A stretch of 64,000 bases of DNA from CAVTLG01 sp963735495. GTDB lineage: Bacteria > Chloroflexota > Ktedonobacteria > Ktedonobacterales > Ktedonobacteraceae. Below, in pieces: positions 17,812 through 27,384 of this stretch (its first letter is position 1; each line of letters begins with the position of its first letter). Position numbers and translations under genes: made by a program. The stretch is from the NCBI GenBank assembly GCA_963735495.1, contig CAVTLG010000011.1:248001-312000 (forward strand). Direction: 5' to 3'. The notes below the pieces were generated by a model. The model was not told the origin of the DNA. It saw nothing but the letters and a program-made list of their open reading frames with translations, and ran no database searches.

Positions 17812-20151
17812 CTATATCCAGGATAATCTCAGGCGATCCAGCACACGTTTGATTGGTGCCAGTTCTTCGATGTTCAGGAAGCGTGAGCAACGCACATACA
17901 CAAACACGCCCACAAACAGCTCTATCAGCAGCTTCAGCAGGGCCATCAATGTGCCCCCAAAGCCCATCGACTGCTCGCGCGTCGTGACCAGTAGCAGGTC
18001 CAGCACCACGCGGACCACTAAGACACAGACACCCATCACCACCGCCGCCAACAGGACACGTCCGATGAAGCGACCAGTTTCACGCAGTTGCAGACCGCCC
18101 AGACGCTGGTGGAGCAGCCAGAACATTACCGCCGCCTCCAAGAGTCCAGCCACAGAGGTAGATAAGGCCAGTGCACCCATGCCCCATGCCGCGCCCCAGA
18201 ACACCGCCACATTGATCAACAGCAAGCTCAGCGCAATCTTAAAAATAAACTGAGAGATACTGACAACAACCGGTGTTTTACTATCGCGCATCGCATAAAA
18301 TGAGCGGGTGAGTATTTCCACAGCCGACAGGCCCGCTAATCCGATAGCAAAAAAGGCCAGTGGTATCGCCGTCGATTCTGCGTCATTGAGGGTATAGCTC
18401 CCATGCTGGAGTAACACCTGAATTACCGGCAAGCTCAGGATGATCAGGCCCATACTTGAGGGAATCGCCATAAACAGGATACTACGCAAGGTTTCCAGAA
18501 TCGTATTACGTGCACGGTCGAGACGTCCCAGGGCTATATTTTCGATCATCGTCGGGAAGGCCGCCGTTGACATCGACATACCAAAAATACCGAGCGGTAA
18601 CAGCACCAGCTGAAATGCCTGGTAATACTGCGTAATCAGACCACTGATCCCGGCAGCACCCGCTACACCGGCCAGGAGCTGGATCAGAGCACGGTCAACA
18701 AAAGTCGAGAAGTATAGCATGGCAGCATTAATAACACGAGGTACCATCTGCCGCCCAATCTGGATGATGGCTGGATGGTGCCAGTCAAATACCCGCGAAT
18801 ACTGCATCTTGACTTTAAATAAACCAGGTATCTGAATACCTACCTGGAGACACGCACCCAGTACAACACCCCATGTGGCGGCGTAGACGGCTACCAGATC
18901 GTTGCGTTGTCCATGGAACGCGAAATATATTCCTGGTATCAGGCCAGCAATCAATCCTACGTTATAGAGTACGGTCCCAATTGCTGGTAATCTGAAGTCT
19001 TGCTGGGCATTTAAGACGGAGTTCACGATGACGCCGCCGCCGAGTACAACCGATTGTAAAAGCATGATACGCGTCAGCGACACGATCAAGCTCAGCTCTT
19101 GTGGATCATGGATGCCCGGATTATACACCGGTACCAGTTCTGGCGCAAAGATAATCGCCATAAGCGCCAACCCTGACATCACGACCAGCGCAATGTTAAG
19201 AGCAGAACTGGCAATATGCCATGCGGACTTCTCATCCCTCTCTGCGACCATATACTGGGTAAAAACTGGAATAAACGCTGAAGTGAGTGCGCCGCCTGCG
19301 ACGATATTAAAAATAAGATCAGGTACAAGAAACGCTTGCAGATAGGCATCCGAAGTGGTACTCGTGCCAAACACAAAGGCAAACATCGAGGTTCGTAACA
19401 GGCCCAGCACGCGGCTAGCGACAAAAGCCGCCGTCAGAATAGCGGTGGCTCTGCCAATACGCACGCGCTGAATCATCCCCGTGTCCTGGGCCGGAGCCGC
19501 CGCAGATAGCGGTTGCATAGCGCTGCCTGCGCCCTCCAATTGCTCTGCGGCATTATATGCAGGAGACACTGTCGACGAGTGTACGGGCATAACGTCGTCG
19601 GCTGGCCGCACGGGCAATGAGATCAATGGCGATAACTGTGCTGGAGGAATAGGCAATACACCAGATACGCTTGGCAATACACGTGGTGGAGGTACAGCAT
19701 TCAATGGAGACTGTTTTGGACTCTTGCTACCCCAGGGAAAAATAGTCGTGATATCTGCGCCCATGCGTCGCTGTTGGCGGCGCATACGCTCCTCACGCAA
19801 TTGTAGCAAACGCTCTTGCCGCAGTTGTGCTATCGGCTGAGACGGCTGAGGGGCATCAAAATACTGGTACTCCATACCTTGCCCATACCCAAGAGACGTT
19901 CCCATGTCTTGAATAGGTTGTTGATAGTCAGGCAACACGCCTGACGGAAATGCTTCCTGGGGAGGTAACGGATACTCTGCGGACGATGGGGGAAGTTGCG
20001 GTTGCGGTTGGGGGGGCGAAAATGGGCGTGCCGGCGGTGTTACAGAGGGTGACTGCGGAGCCACTTCTGTTTCATCCTGGTCATATTGCCAGCCATAATA
20101 TCTCTGTTGTTCCTGGCCAGGTAACGGCAGTTGCTGTTCTTCGTTTCCCAC
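17812..20151 (-). CDS. murJ: MurJ/MviN-family lipid II flippase with long cytoplasmic N-terminal extension
   Basis: A 779-residue protein, much longer than typical MurJ (about 510). Residues 1 to about 230 are Pro/Gln-rich, with an Arg-rich coiled stretch (RQERLLQLREERMRRQQRR). The MviN core follows: ATAILTAAFVASRVLGLLRT, AFLVPDLIFNIVAGGALTSAF, then about 14 membrane helices. MurJ flips the peptidoglycan precursor lipid II. The start is a GTG at 20151 with GAGAAG upstream. It precedes hom by 14 bp. The extension might bind division or wall-synthesis partners, but that is inference. Confidence 0.9.
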   Translation of the reverse strand: MGNEEQQLPLPGQEQQRYYGWQYDQDETEVAPQSPSVTPPARPFSPPQPQPQLPPSSAEYPLPPQEAFPSGVLPDYQQPIQDMGTSLGYGQGMEYQYFDAPQPSQPIAQLRQERLLQLREERMRRQQRRMGADITTIFPWGSKSPKQSPLNAVPPPRVLPSVSGVLPIPPAQLSPLISLPVRPADDVMPVHSSTVSPAYNAAEQLEGAGSAMQPLSAAAPAQDTGMIQRVRIGRATAILTAAFVASRVLGLLRTSMFAFVFGTSTTSDAYLQAFLVPDLIFNIVAGGALTSAFIPVFTQYMVAERDEKSAWHIASSALNIALVVMSGLALMAIIFAPELVPVYNPGIHDPQELSLIVSLTRIMLLQSVVLGGGVIVNSVLNAQQDFRLPAIGTVLYNVGLIAGLIPGIYFAFHGQRNDLVAVYAATWGVVLGACLQVGIQIPGLFKVKMQYSRVFDWHHPAIIQIGRQMVPRVINAAMLYFSTFVDRALIQLLAGVAGAAGISGLITQYYQAFQLVLLPLGIFGMSMSTAAFPTMIENIALGRLDRARNTILETLRSILFMAIPSSMGLIILSLPVIQVLLQHGSYTLNDAESTAIPLAFFAIGLAGLSAVEILTRSFYAMRDSKTPVVVSISQFIFKIALSLLLINVAVFWGAAWGMGALALSTSVAGLLEAAVMFWLLHQRLGGLQLRETGRFIGRVLLAAVVMGVCVLVVRVVLDLLLVTTREQSMGFGGTLMALLKLLIELFVGVFVYVRCSRFLNIEELAPIKRVLDRLRLSWI

Positions 20152-20406
20152 GATCTTCTCTAGCCATGACTCTATTACAAGTAGACAAACTCAGCGTGTT
20201 AACACCCTTGATAGCACCGTTCGTCAAGCATACCATATTTCTATGTTTCTGACTAGTAGTATTTATCGCCTGCCAAAAAAAACAGTATTCCAATTGCGCG
20301 GATTTGCTGAAACAAAAACCCTCATATTTAGCTCTCACTTAGTACACCATCTTTTTGTGGTGACACATGAGCATCTCTTTCCATGATGCTACTACCTGGA
20401 GGTTTG

Positions 20407-21312
20407 ATGAGTTCCTATACCCTGCGTTCCAATACCCTGCCCTATAAAGCCGCAGTGCTCATAGCTGTTGTTGCCCCCCTACTTGCCGTCATTTATGCCA
20501 TTTTTTCGCTCTGGCAACGAGCTATTGGTTGGTTAGATCTTGCGCTGCTTATCGGTCTCTATACGCTTAGCGCGCTTGGCGTCACGGTCGGCTTTCACCG
20601 CATGCTCACGCATCGGAGCTTTCGTCCCCACCCGGCCATCAAGTTTCTCTTTCTTGTCCTTGGCTCTATGTCCTTAGAGGGTGCCGCTGTAGAATGGGCC
20701 GCAACGCATACCAAGCATCATGCGAAATCGGATCGCGAGGGCGATCCACACAGTCCAGTGGAAGGCTTCTTTCATGCTCATGTCGGCTGGCTTTTCAAAG
20801 ATCGCATGGCTGATCCCGCCGTTTATACTCCGCATCTGCTGCAAGATCCCATCGTCATGTTCGTCAGTCGCACGTTCTTCTTATGGGTCATACTCTCGCT
20901 GCTGGTACCGTTCGCGATAGGCGGCTGGTGGGGACTCCTATGGGGCGGCTTAGTGCGCCTCTGCCTGGCCCACCATGTCACCTGGAGCGTGAACTCGATC
21001 TGCCATACCTTCGGGAAACGCGAGTTCGAAACAACTGATCAGAGTCGCAACGAGTGGGTCATCGGGCTACTGGCCTTCGGCGAAGGCTGGCATAACAATC
21101 ACCATGCCTTCCCCCGTTCAGCTTTCCACGGCCTCCACTGGTGGCAGTTTGATCTCTCAGGTTATGTCATCTGGACCCTTGAGCGTATAGGATTAGTGCA
21201 TGATGTCTATCGCATCCCGCCGCATCTGCTGGCCCGTCGCCATCAAAAAGGACGTTCAATCAGTACTGTCCCCGTGCAGACAGAAGAGGCTGCAGAAGAA
21301 ATTCTCGTTTGA
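20407..21312 (+). CDS. Membrane acyl-CoA/acyl-lipid delta-9-type fatty acid desaturase
   Basis: A 301-residue di-iron membrane desaturase. The three His boxes are visible: HRMLTH, HTKHH and HNNHH (GEGWHNNHHAFPRSAFHG). Four or more hydrophobic segments surround them. The family introduces a cis double bond into saturated acyl chains, which controls membrane fluidity. The ATG at 20407 is chosen because TGGAGG lies 5 bp upstream; an ATG at 20383 lacks a ribosome-binding site. It is a single-gene unit followed by a hairpin. Confidence 0.92.
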   Translation: MSSYTLRSNTLPYKAAVLIAVVAPLLAVIYAIFSLWQRAIGWLDLALLIGLYTLSALGVTVGFHRMLTHRSFRPHPAIKFLFLVLGSMSLEGAAVEWAATHTKHHAKSDREGDPHSPVEGFFHAHVGWLFKDRMADPAVYTPHLLQDPIVMFVSRTFFLWVILSLLVPFAIGGWWGLLWGGLVRLCLAHHVTWSVNSICHTFGKREFETTDQSRNEWVIGLLAFGEGWHNNHHAFPRSAFHGLHWWQFDLSGYVIWTLERIGLVHDVYRIPPHLLARRHQKGRSISTVPVQTEEAAEEILV

Positions 21313-21348
21313 CACTTCCCCACCCATCAATCACACGATGCATACACA

Positions 21349-21388
21349 CGAAGCATCCTCCCAGTGTTGGCTGTGCGAGGATGCTTCG
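21349..21388 (+). terminator. 12-bp stem hairpin downstream of the desaturase
   Basis: CGAAGCATCCTC (21349-21360) pairs perfectly with 21377-21388 across a 16-base loop. It sits 36 bp after the desaturase stop. It lacks a long T-run. Confidence 0.55.
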
Positions 21389-21556
21389 CCGCTTCCTCAT
21401 TCCCCCCAAAAAAGACATCAGAGATTCTTGCGTTTGACACGATTGATAATCACCGCTACAATTCGATCATGAGCACATACACAGGTCAAAGAGTTTGCAC
21501 AATCAATACGAAGCAAAAATATTATGAGCATGCTGTCAGGAGGCGTATTTTCGCTT

Positions 21557-22609
21557 ATGGAACATTTCAATGCGGTTATTCTCGCGGGTGGTAGTGGTAC
21601 ACGGCTCTGGCCGCTCAGCACGCCAAGCTTCCCGAAACAATTTCTTCCGCTCCCCAGCGGTCAAAGTATGATACAAGAAACGTTAGCGCGCGTTGCCCCT
21701 CTCGTTACCCCAGACCAGAGTTGGGTAGTGACTGGTAGCCACATGGCTGACCTTGTACAGGAGCATCTACCAACCGTTCCTGCTGATCATATTCTTCGTG
21801 AACCTATCGGACGGAGTTCCGCGCCCGCGATAGCCTGGGCCGCCGCCACTATCGCGCAGCGAGACCCCGAGGCCATTATGGCATTCTTCAGCGCCGATGC
21901 GGTGATTGCGCGCGTTGACGCGCTACGCCAGACGCTTCACCTGGCCCACCAGTTAGCCACACAGGGCAAACTGGTGACGATTGGCATTACGCCTACAGCA
22001 CCAGAAACTGGCTATGGCTATATTCGTTTCGGACAGGCTTTCAGTGAGGGCCATGGTTATCAAGCCTTCCAGGCAGAGCGTTTTGTCGAAAAACCTGACC
22101 TGACCACGGCACAGAGTTATCTCAGCGATGGACACTATGTATGGAACGCGGGCATTTTTGTCTGGAGCGCCAAAGCCATCCTGGCCGAACTGCACGAGTA
22201 CCTGCCGGAAGTTATCACCAACATCCAGAAGATCGTTCACGCCAACGATACACACACGCTCGCAGAACTCTGGCCCACCCTGCCAGCTATTTCTATCGAT
22301 TACGGCGTGTTAGAAAAGACCAAAAACCTCGTCGTTATCCCTGCGACGTTGGATTGGAATGATGTCGGCAACTGGGAACAATATGGAGCTCTCTTCCCGG
22401 CTGACGCTCAGGGCATACGCGCCTTTGGCTCGCACGTCGGCTTTGGCAGTCACAACGTGATCGTCTACAATAACACGGCGCGCCGTGTTTACACGGTTGG
22501 TCTGGAGGATGTCGTCGTCGTGGAGATGGAGGATATGACGGTCATCTGCCACAAATCCCATGTTCAACGCGTCAAGGAGCTGGCGGAGCATTACAACAAA
22601 AAGAGCTAA
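21557..22609 (+). CDS. manC: Mannose-1-phosphate guanylyltransferase
   Basis: A 350-residue nucleotidyltransferase forming GDP-mannose from mannose-1-phosphate and GTP. The signature AVILAGGSGTRLWPLS lies at the N-terminus, followed by FPKQFLPL, ETGYGYIRFG, FVEKPD, WNAGIFVW and DWNDVGNW. It lacks the C-terminal phosphomannose isomerase domain of long bifunctional ManC proteins. Its place in envelope or exopolysaccharide sugar supply fits the nearby glycosyltransferase and LCP genes. The start is taken at MEHFNAV; AGGAGG lies 13-14 bp upstream, which is long. An in-frame ATG at 21524 has no site. Confidence 0.9.
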   Translation: MEHFNAVILAGGSGTRLWPLSTPSFPKQFLPLPSGQSMIQETLARVAPLVTPDQSWVVTGSHMADLVQEHLPTVPADHILREPIGRSSAPAIAWAAATIAQRDPEAIMAFFSADAVIARVDALRQTLHLAHQLATQGKLVTIGITPTAPETGYGYIRFGQAFSEGHGYQAFQAERFVEKPDLTTAQSYLSDGHYVWNAGIFVWSAKAILAELHEYLPEVITNIQKIVHANDTHTLAELWPTLPAISIDYGVLEKTKNLVVIPATLDWNDVGNWEQYGALFPADAQGIRAFGSHVGFGSHNVIVYNNTARRVYTVGLEDVVVVEMEDMTVICHKSHVQRVKELAEHYNKKS

Positions 22610-22651
22610 ATCCGAAGCCATCTTTGAAGGACTAGCAGCAGAATGAGGCAT

Positions 22652-22677
22652 TGTCAAGGGCCTGACGGCTCTTGACA
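22652..22677 (+). terminator. Hairpin downstream of mannose-1-phosphate guanylyltransferase
   Basis: TGTCAAGGGCC and GGCTCTTGACA form an 11-bp stem with one G-T pair and a TGAC loop, 42 bp after the stop codon. Confidence 0.6.
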
Positions 22678-22769
22678 TACCTACTCAGAAACTGGTAAGT
22701 GATAGAGCATGCACGGTCCAGTACCTCACCAGTGTCATGCGTAGTATTTATGAAGAAAGAGAGTAGCTC

Positions 22770-23732
22770 ATGCACATCCCCCAGTTTCTAGATGTTTTGC
22801 AAGCCCAACAACGTATTCGCCCTTATCTGTCACGCACACCCTTACATAGCTATCCCGCCATCGATGCACTGCTCACTACCCAGGTATACATCAAACATGA
22901 GAATTACCAGCCTGTGGGAGCCTTTAAGGTGCGCGGCGGCATCAACCTGATTTCCCAACTCAGCCAGCAGGAGCGCGAACGGGGCGTTATTGCGGCCTCT
23001 ACCGGCAATCATGGACAATCGGTGTCGTATGCTGCACGCCTCTTTGGCGTCAAGTCGCGCATCGTCGTGCCGGAAGGAGCCAATCCCGGCAAGGTTGCCG
23101 CGATGCAGGGAATGGGCTCTGAGGTGATTATGCACGGTGCCAATTTCGATGAGGCCAGGGAGCATTGCGAGGCCCTGGCACAAGAGCATGGCTACCGCTA
23201 CATTCACTCAGGCGACGAACCCCTGTTGATCGCTGGCGTGGCTACCAGCACCCTGGAGATACTGGAGGATGAGCCGGGCATTGAGGTAATTCTCGTGCCC
23301 ATCGGCGGAGGCAGTGGGGCATCGGGTGCCTGCATTGTCGCCAACGCTGTCAATCCCAGCATTCGTGTCATCGGTGTGCAGGCCGAGTCTTCGCCAGCCG
23401 CATACGAGTCATGGCGACAACAACGCCTGGTGACAGCTCCTAATCACACATTTGCGGAAGGCTTAGCAACCGGCACTGCCTTCGAGCTACCCCAGACGAT
23501 TTTGTGGGAGAGATTGCACAACTTTACCTTAGTCAGCGATGCCGAAATTCAGCAAGCAATGGTCTGGATGATCGAGCGAGCCCATACCCTGGCTGAAGCT
23601 GCTGGAGCCTCTCCACTGGCCGCCGCGTATCGCCTGCGCAACGAGTTACGTGGCAAGAAGGTTGGCATCGTCTGTTCTGGTGGCAATACATCGCTAGAGC
23701 ACCTCAAGCGCGCCCTTGCATATATGCCCTGA
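22770..23732 (+). CDS. Threonine/serine dehydratase (PLP fold II, TdcB/IlvA catalytic type)
   Basis: A 320-residue PLP enzyme that deaminates threonine (or serine) to 2-oxobutyrate (or pyruvate). The Schiff-base lysine is K53 in GAFKVRGG. The substrate loop ASTGNHGQS and the phosphate-binding loop IGGGSGASGAC are present, with a final VCSGGNTS. No C-terminal regulatory ACT-like domain is present, which matches the catabolic TdcB length rather than long IlvA. The biosynthetic role (isoleucine) cannot be excluded. GAGAG lies upstream of the ATG. It is followed by a long inverted repeat. Confidence 0.88.
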   Translation: MHIPQFLDVLQAQQRIRPYLSRTPLHSYPAIDALLTTQVYIKHENYQPVGAFKVRGGINLISQLSQQERERGVIAASTGNHGQSVSYAARLFGVKSRIVVPEGANPGKVAAMQGMGSEVIMHGANFDEAREHCEALAQEHGYRYIHSGDEPLLIAGVATSTLEILEDEPGIEVILVPIGGGSGASGACIVANAVNPSIRVIGVQAESSPAAYESWRQQRLVTAPNHTFAEGLATGTAFELPQTILWERLHNFTLVSDAEIQQAMVWMIERAHTLAEAAGASPLAAAYRLRNELRGKKVGIVCSGGNTSLEHLKRALAYMP

Positions 23733-23808
23733 TCTTGCAACTCGTCAGCTGCACGGCAAAGCCAACACAGCTGACGAGCAAAGCATCTTTGCACTGCCAC
23801 CGCTGTTC

Positions 23809-23878
23809 ATGGCTCTTCCGCGTTTATCTCGTGCCTGATTATCCGAATTGCTGAGCACTATTTTCGCGGAAGAGCCAT
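23809..23878. repeat. 14-bp perfect inverted repeat, 42-bp spacer
   Basis: ATGGCTCTTCCGCG at 23809-23822 is perfectly complementary to 23865-23878. It lies between the dehydratase stop and the APH-fold gene start and may be a terminator stem, an operator pair or a small mobile-element scar. Confidence 0.6.
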
Positions 23879-23921
23879 TAATTATTCCTGAGTCCCCTAG
23901 AAAAAAAGCAGGATATTGTGT

Positions 23922-24911
23922 ATGATGAAATTGAGCACCATGCTCAAAGTTGATAGCACCGTGGACACCCGGCGGCAGAGCCGCATTGCAGAACACATTC
24001 TGACGTATTGGGAGCATGACCAGGGGTCAGCACAGTTCTTCAGATCGAGCACCAACTTCGTGTACGTCTTCCGCAAAGGAGGGGCCCGCTGCTTTCTGCG
24101 CTTTGCCGCGAGTACTGAACGCACAGAAGCAGCCATAGCAGCAGAGATGGCTCTTCTAGGCTTCCTCGACAGCCTGGGAATGACCGTGACGACTCCCATT
24201 GCGTCCAACAATGGGCGATGCATGGAGACGGTCGAGACAGATCTGGGCACCTTTCATGCGGTCGTGTTCGCGCAACTGCCAGGTTCTCAGTTAGAGATTG
24301 AAGAGTTGAGCATAGCTCAATTTGAGGCATGGGGAGCTACATTAGGCAGACTGCATGCCTCAACCCATATGTATCAAGATCCAGGATCATCGGCACGCGG
24401 TACATGGAGAGATCACCTCACTCAGGCCCAAATGTACTTGCCAAAGGATGAACCAGGGGTCCAGGCCGAATTCGATCACCTCACCGCGTTCGTTGCTGCG
24501 CTCCCTGTGACAGCAACGAACTATGGCCTCATTCACGGTGATTTTGAACTCGATAATCTCTTCTGGCAAGATGAGACCCCGGCCATGTTGGACTTCGACG
24601 ACTGTTCGTATTCCTGGTACGTTGCAGATGTCGCCTGTGCCCTCAAGGATCTTTTTAGGACTGGTGTCGATCTGCGCCATCCATCATTCCGCGCGTTCAT
24701 CCGTGGGTATCGCGAACATGCATCCCTGGATGAGGAACTGCTTTCCCATCTGTCAACATTTATGCGATTGGTGTATCTCATCCAGTATGCAAAGCTGCTG
24801 CGGGCGATGGATCTCGCGCCGGATCAGGATTATCCAGAAGGCTATACCAGACTTCTATTGAAGCTAGCAAACTGGATACAGAACTACAAAGCATCTCTTC
24901 CCTCAATATGA
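23922..24911 (+). CDS. APH-fold phosphotransferase (aminoglycoside phosphotransferase/homoserine kinase ThrB2-like)
   Basis: A protein of about 329 residues with the APH/choline kinase fold. The catalytic loop is LIHGDFELDNLFW (Asp near residue 207) and the metal-binding LDFDD is near residues 223-227. Substrates of this family range from aminoglycosides to homoserine and methylthioribose, and nothing here fixes the substrate. Three genes upstream lies hom-type metabolism, but not in one operon. ATG 23922 is used because AGGA lies 9 bp upstream; an in-frame TTG at 23916 is possible. Confidence 0.8.
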   Translation: MMKLSTMLKVDSTVDTRRQSRIAEHILTYWEHDQGSAQFFRSSTNFVYVFRKGGARCFLRFAASTERTEAAIAAEMALLGFLDSLGMTVTTPIASNNGRCMETVETDLGTFHAVVFAQLPGSQLEIEELSIAQFEAWGATLGRLHASTHMYQDPGSSARGTWRDHLTQAQMYLPKDEPGVQAEFDHLTAFVAALPVTATNYGLIHGDFELDNLFWQDETPAMLDFDDCSYSWYVADVACALKDLFRTGVDLRHPSFRAFIRGYREHASLDEELLSHLSTFMRLVYLIQYAKLLRAMDLAPDQDYPEGYTRLLLKLANWIQNYKASLPSI

Positions 24912-25621
24912 CACTGGTTCTTCTGGCACCTTTCGCTCGCCGTTCCGCGTAACCTCTTTGACAGACAGACTTTCATCTCCTCGGCAGTGCATATTATGTA
25001 CGTGCTCTGGGCTATAACCGCTTAGCCACACTTGCTGCTCATCAATTTTTAGGATAATGAAGATGTGCCTAAACATTTCCTCTGGTTGCCTTTCACTACC
25101 AACTGCATATCTCTTGGACAGATAGCAACTCCATGATAGCGCCAATAGGCAGTGTTTGAACAATGCAGACCGGGGGAACTTTCTCTCACACACTGGCATA
25201 CATCTATTTCTTGCATTCCCACAGCATCATGGTAATAAGCAGTAAAGAATTGGCGCAGGGCCATGGGAAGAAGAAAGATGAAGAGCGCGAAGAAACCGAA
25301 CCTGTTATAGCGGTTAAACAAGTGAAATTTTCAGTTCCCCTCCTACGTGTTCTCTCTAGAAAGGCGCTCAGGAGTAGCACACCTTAGATAGTGTTTGGAA
25401 TGCGCACACTTTTGGTCAGGAGTGAGCTGAAATCAAGCACTATCTTCAGAGAAGGGTTTGCAGAACCTTGCGTGCATTTGAGGCTGAACCTTTCAGTTGT
25501 CATGGGGGGATGTGTGTGAAATCCTTCCTACGCGTTTTGAATAAAGGCCAGTTCAACTTGCGCATGTGCCAATTCACGGCAGAACGTTGGGAAATTCCGC
25601 AGACACGAAAGGAGCGTTCAC
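24912..25621. other. Gene-poor spacer carrying one MITE-like repeat
   Basis: About 710 bp with no convincing gene. Short frames exist on both strands but have no family features or ribosome-binding sites. The only structured element is the 60-bp inverted-end repeat at 25386-25445. AAGGAG near the end serves the ferredoxin start. Confidence 0.5.
25386..25445 (+). repeat. 60-bp MITE-like element, copy 1
   Basis: The unit starts AGATAGTGTTTG and ends with its near-perfect complement CAAGCACTATCT (11 of 12 bases). An inverted second copy lies at 30349-30408, also exactly 60 bp and identical at 50 of 60 positions by my hand alignment. The two copies bracket the P450 operon and the orphan gene at 29002. 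Confidence 0.85.
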
Positions 25622-25864
25622 TTGAGAATTATGGTTGATTTGACACGCTGCCAGAGCTATGGACAGTGTGTATTTCTCGCGCCAAAGGTCTTCCGCTTTC
25701 ATAGCGCAGAAGCCCTTGAATATGACTATACTCCCGATGACCAGATGCATGAGCAGGTCAGATGGGCCGCAGCGGCGTGCCCGGTCCACGCCATTACGCT
25801 GGATTACCTGGATGAGCAACCTGAGACAGTTTCTCAACCAGAGCATTATGGAGAAAAGGCATGA
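25622..25864 (+). CDS. P450-type 3Fe-4S (or 4Fe-4S) ferredoxin
   Basis: An 80-residue ferredoxin with Cys residues in RCQSYGQC and in AACPVHAI. This C-x5-C...CP spacing is the reduced cluster set of small ferredoxins that feed bacterial P450s. It carries electrons from the reductase encoded next to the P450 at 27381. The start is the TTG at 25622, with AAGGAG 7 bp upstream; an internal ATG three codons later is too far from it. The stop overlaps the reductase start (ATGA). Confidence 0.92.
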   Translation: MRIMVDLTRCQSYGQCVFLAPKVFRFHSAEALEYDYTPDDQMHEQVRWAAAACPVHAITLDYLDEQPETVSQPEHYGEKA

Positions 25865-27384
25865 CGAGCAACCCTCCCTCCATAACGCCCGGCTCCACTA
25901 ATTCCACCAATGGCCGCGTGGTGATCGTTGGAGCCTCTCTGGCTGGTTTACGCGCGGCAGAGACCTTGCGCGCAGAAGGCTTTACGGGCCAACTGACCTT
26001 GATTGGCAATGAACCCTACGCACCCTATGATCGCCCACCCTTGTCCAAAGCGGTCCAGGAGGGATGGATCTCGGAGGAGCATACCACCTTACCCCGGCGA
26101 CGAGATATTGCGGCGCAATGGCTGCTGAATACCGAAGCTGTGGCGCTCGATCTGCCCAACCGGCAGGTGCAGCTCACCGATGGAGGCCACATCCCCTTCG
26201 ATCGCCTGTTGATCGCCACCGGCACCCGGGCGCGTCCCTGGCCAGATGAGGAGCAAGCAGCCCTCGACGGTGTGTTCACGCTCCGCACCCGTGACGATGC
26301 GGCCCGGCTTCATGCCCGTCTGGCGGCAGGACCCAAACGGGTGCTGGTCATTGGTGCTGGCTTCACCGGCTCTGAGGTGGCTTCCGTCTGCCGCGAACTG
26401 GGCCTGCAAGTCACCGTCACTGAGCGTAGCGCGACGCCGCTGGCCGGTGCCCTTGGCCAGGCAGCCGGGACCTTTGCCGCGTCTTTACAGCGCCAGCACG
26501 GGGTGGATTTGCGCTGCAACACCACGGTTCTGACGCTGGAAGGCGATGCCCACAAGCGGCTCCGTCGCGCTCGGCTTTCCGATGGAGACGAACTAGACGT
26601 GGAAGTGGCAGTGGTGGCCCTGGGCTCTCTACGCAACACGGAGTGGTTACGGGGCGCGGGGCTGGCCGCCGACGGGCGTGGCGTGGTGTGCGACGCCGCT
26701 TGTCGTGCCTTCGATGCCGATGGGGTAGTCACCGATGACATTTTCGTCGCAGGGGATGTCGCCCGCTGGCCTCATCCCCTCTATGACGGCGAGTTCCTCG
26801 TAGTCGAGCACTGGAGCAACGCTGTCACCCAGGCAGAGACCGCCGCTCATAACATGCTAGCCAATGCGGCAACACGCCGTGCGCATAAGCATCTGCCCTC
26901 CTTCTGGTCCAACCAGTTTGGGGTCAATATTAAGGCGATTGGTTTGCCCACCATTGCTGATACAATCGTTCTCACCCAGGGATCAACCCAGGAGCGTCGT
27001 CTGGTCGCCGCTTACGGTCGCCAGGGTCGCATCGTCGCGGCGGTTGCGGTCAACTCGCCCAGGGCCTTACCAGCCTATCAAGCGCTAATCGAGGCCCGTG
27101 CAGCGTTCCCGCCAGATCTGCACGCCTCCGACGGGCCAACCGAGCTGCACCCCTTACCAGCAGGCTTCCCTCAGCGCGGGCAGCCCACTCACGATGCGGG
27201 TGCTACACCCACAGGTGCCGGCCCGAACACACCGGAACAGCGTGTTGAGGGAGAGGCGCTCAAGCTCCTGGACCCACGTATCCCGCTTGGCTCGCCACCC
27301 CTCATGACGCTGCCCGTAAACGAGTTCGGCATGGGGAAGAGATCCCTGATGCAAGAAGTACAGACAGGAGAAGTGCGCCCATGA
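25861..27384 (+). CDS. FAD-dependent NAD(P)H-ferredoxin reductase
   Basis: A 507-residue pyridine nucleotide-disulfide-type reductase. The FAD motif VVIVGASLAGLRAAE is near residues 20-34, YDRPPLSK follows, the NAD(P) Rossmann motif VLVIGAGFTGSEVAS is mid-protein and IFVAGDVARWPHPLY is the second FAD motif. It passes electrons from NAD(P)H to the ferredoxin. The last 90 or so residues go beyond the usual 400-residue family length and are Pro/Gly-rich, with no known domain. Both ends overlap neighbours by 4 bp, giving a tight three-gene operon. Confidence 0.92.
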   Translation: MTSNPPSITPGSTNSTNGRVVIVGASLAGLRAAETLRAEGFTGQLTLIGNEPYAPYDRPPLSKAVQEGWISEEHTTLPRRRDIAAQWLLNTEAVALDLPNRQVQLTDGGHIPFDRLLIATGTRARPWPDEEQAALDGVFTLRTRDDAARLHARLAAGPKRVLVIGAGFTGSEVASVCRELGLQVTVTERSATPLAGALGQAAGTFAASLQRQHGVDLRCNTTVLTLEGDAHKRLRRARLSDGDELDVEVAVVALGSLRNTEWLRGAGLAADGRGVVCDAACRAFDADGVVTDDIFVAGDVARWPHPLYDGEFLVVEHWSNAVTQAETAAHNMLANAATRRAHKHLPSFWSNQFGVNIKAIGLPTIADTIVLTQGSTQERRLVAAYGRQGRIVAAVAVNSPRALPAYQALIEARAAFPPDLHASDGPTELHPLPAGFPQRGQPTHDAGATPTGAGPNTPEQRVEGEALKLLDPRIPLGSPPLMTLPVNEFGMGKRSLMQEVQTGEVRP

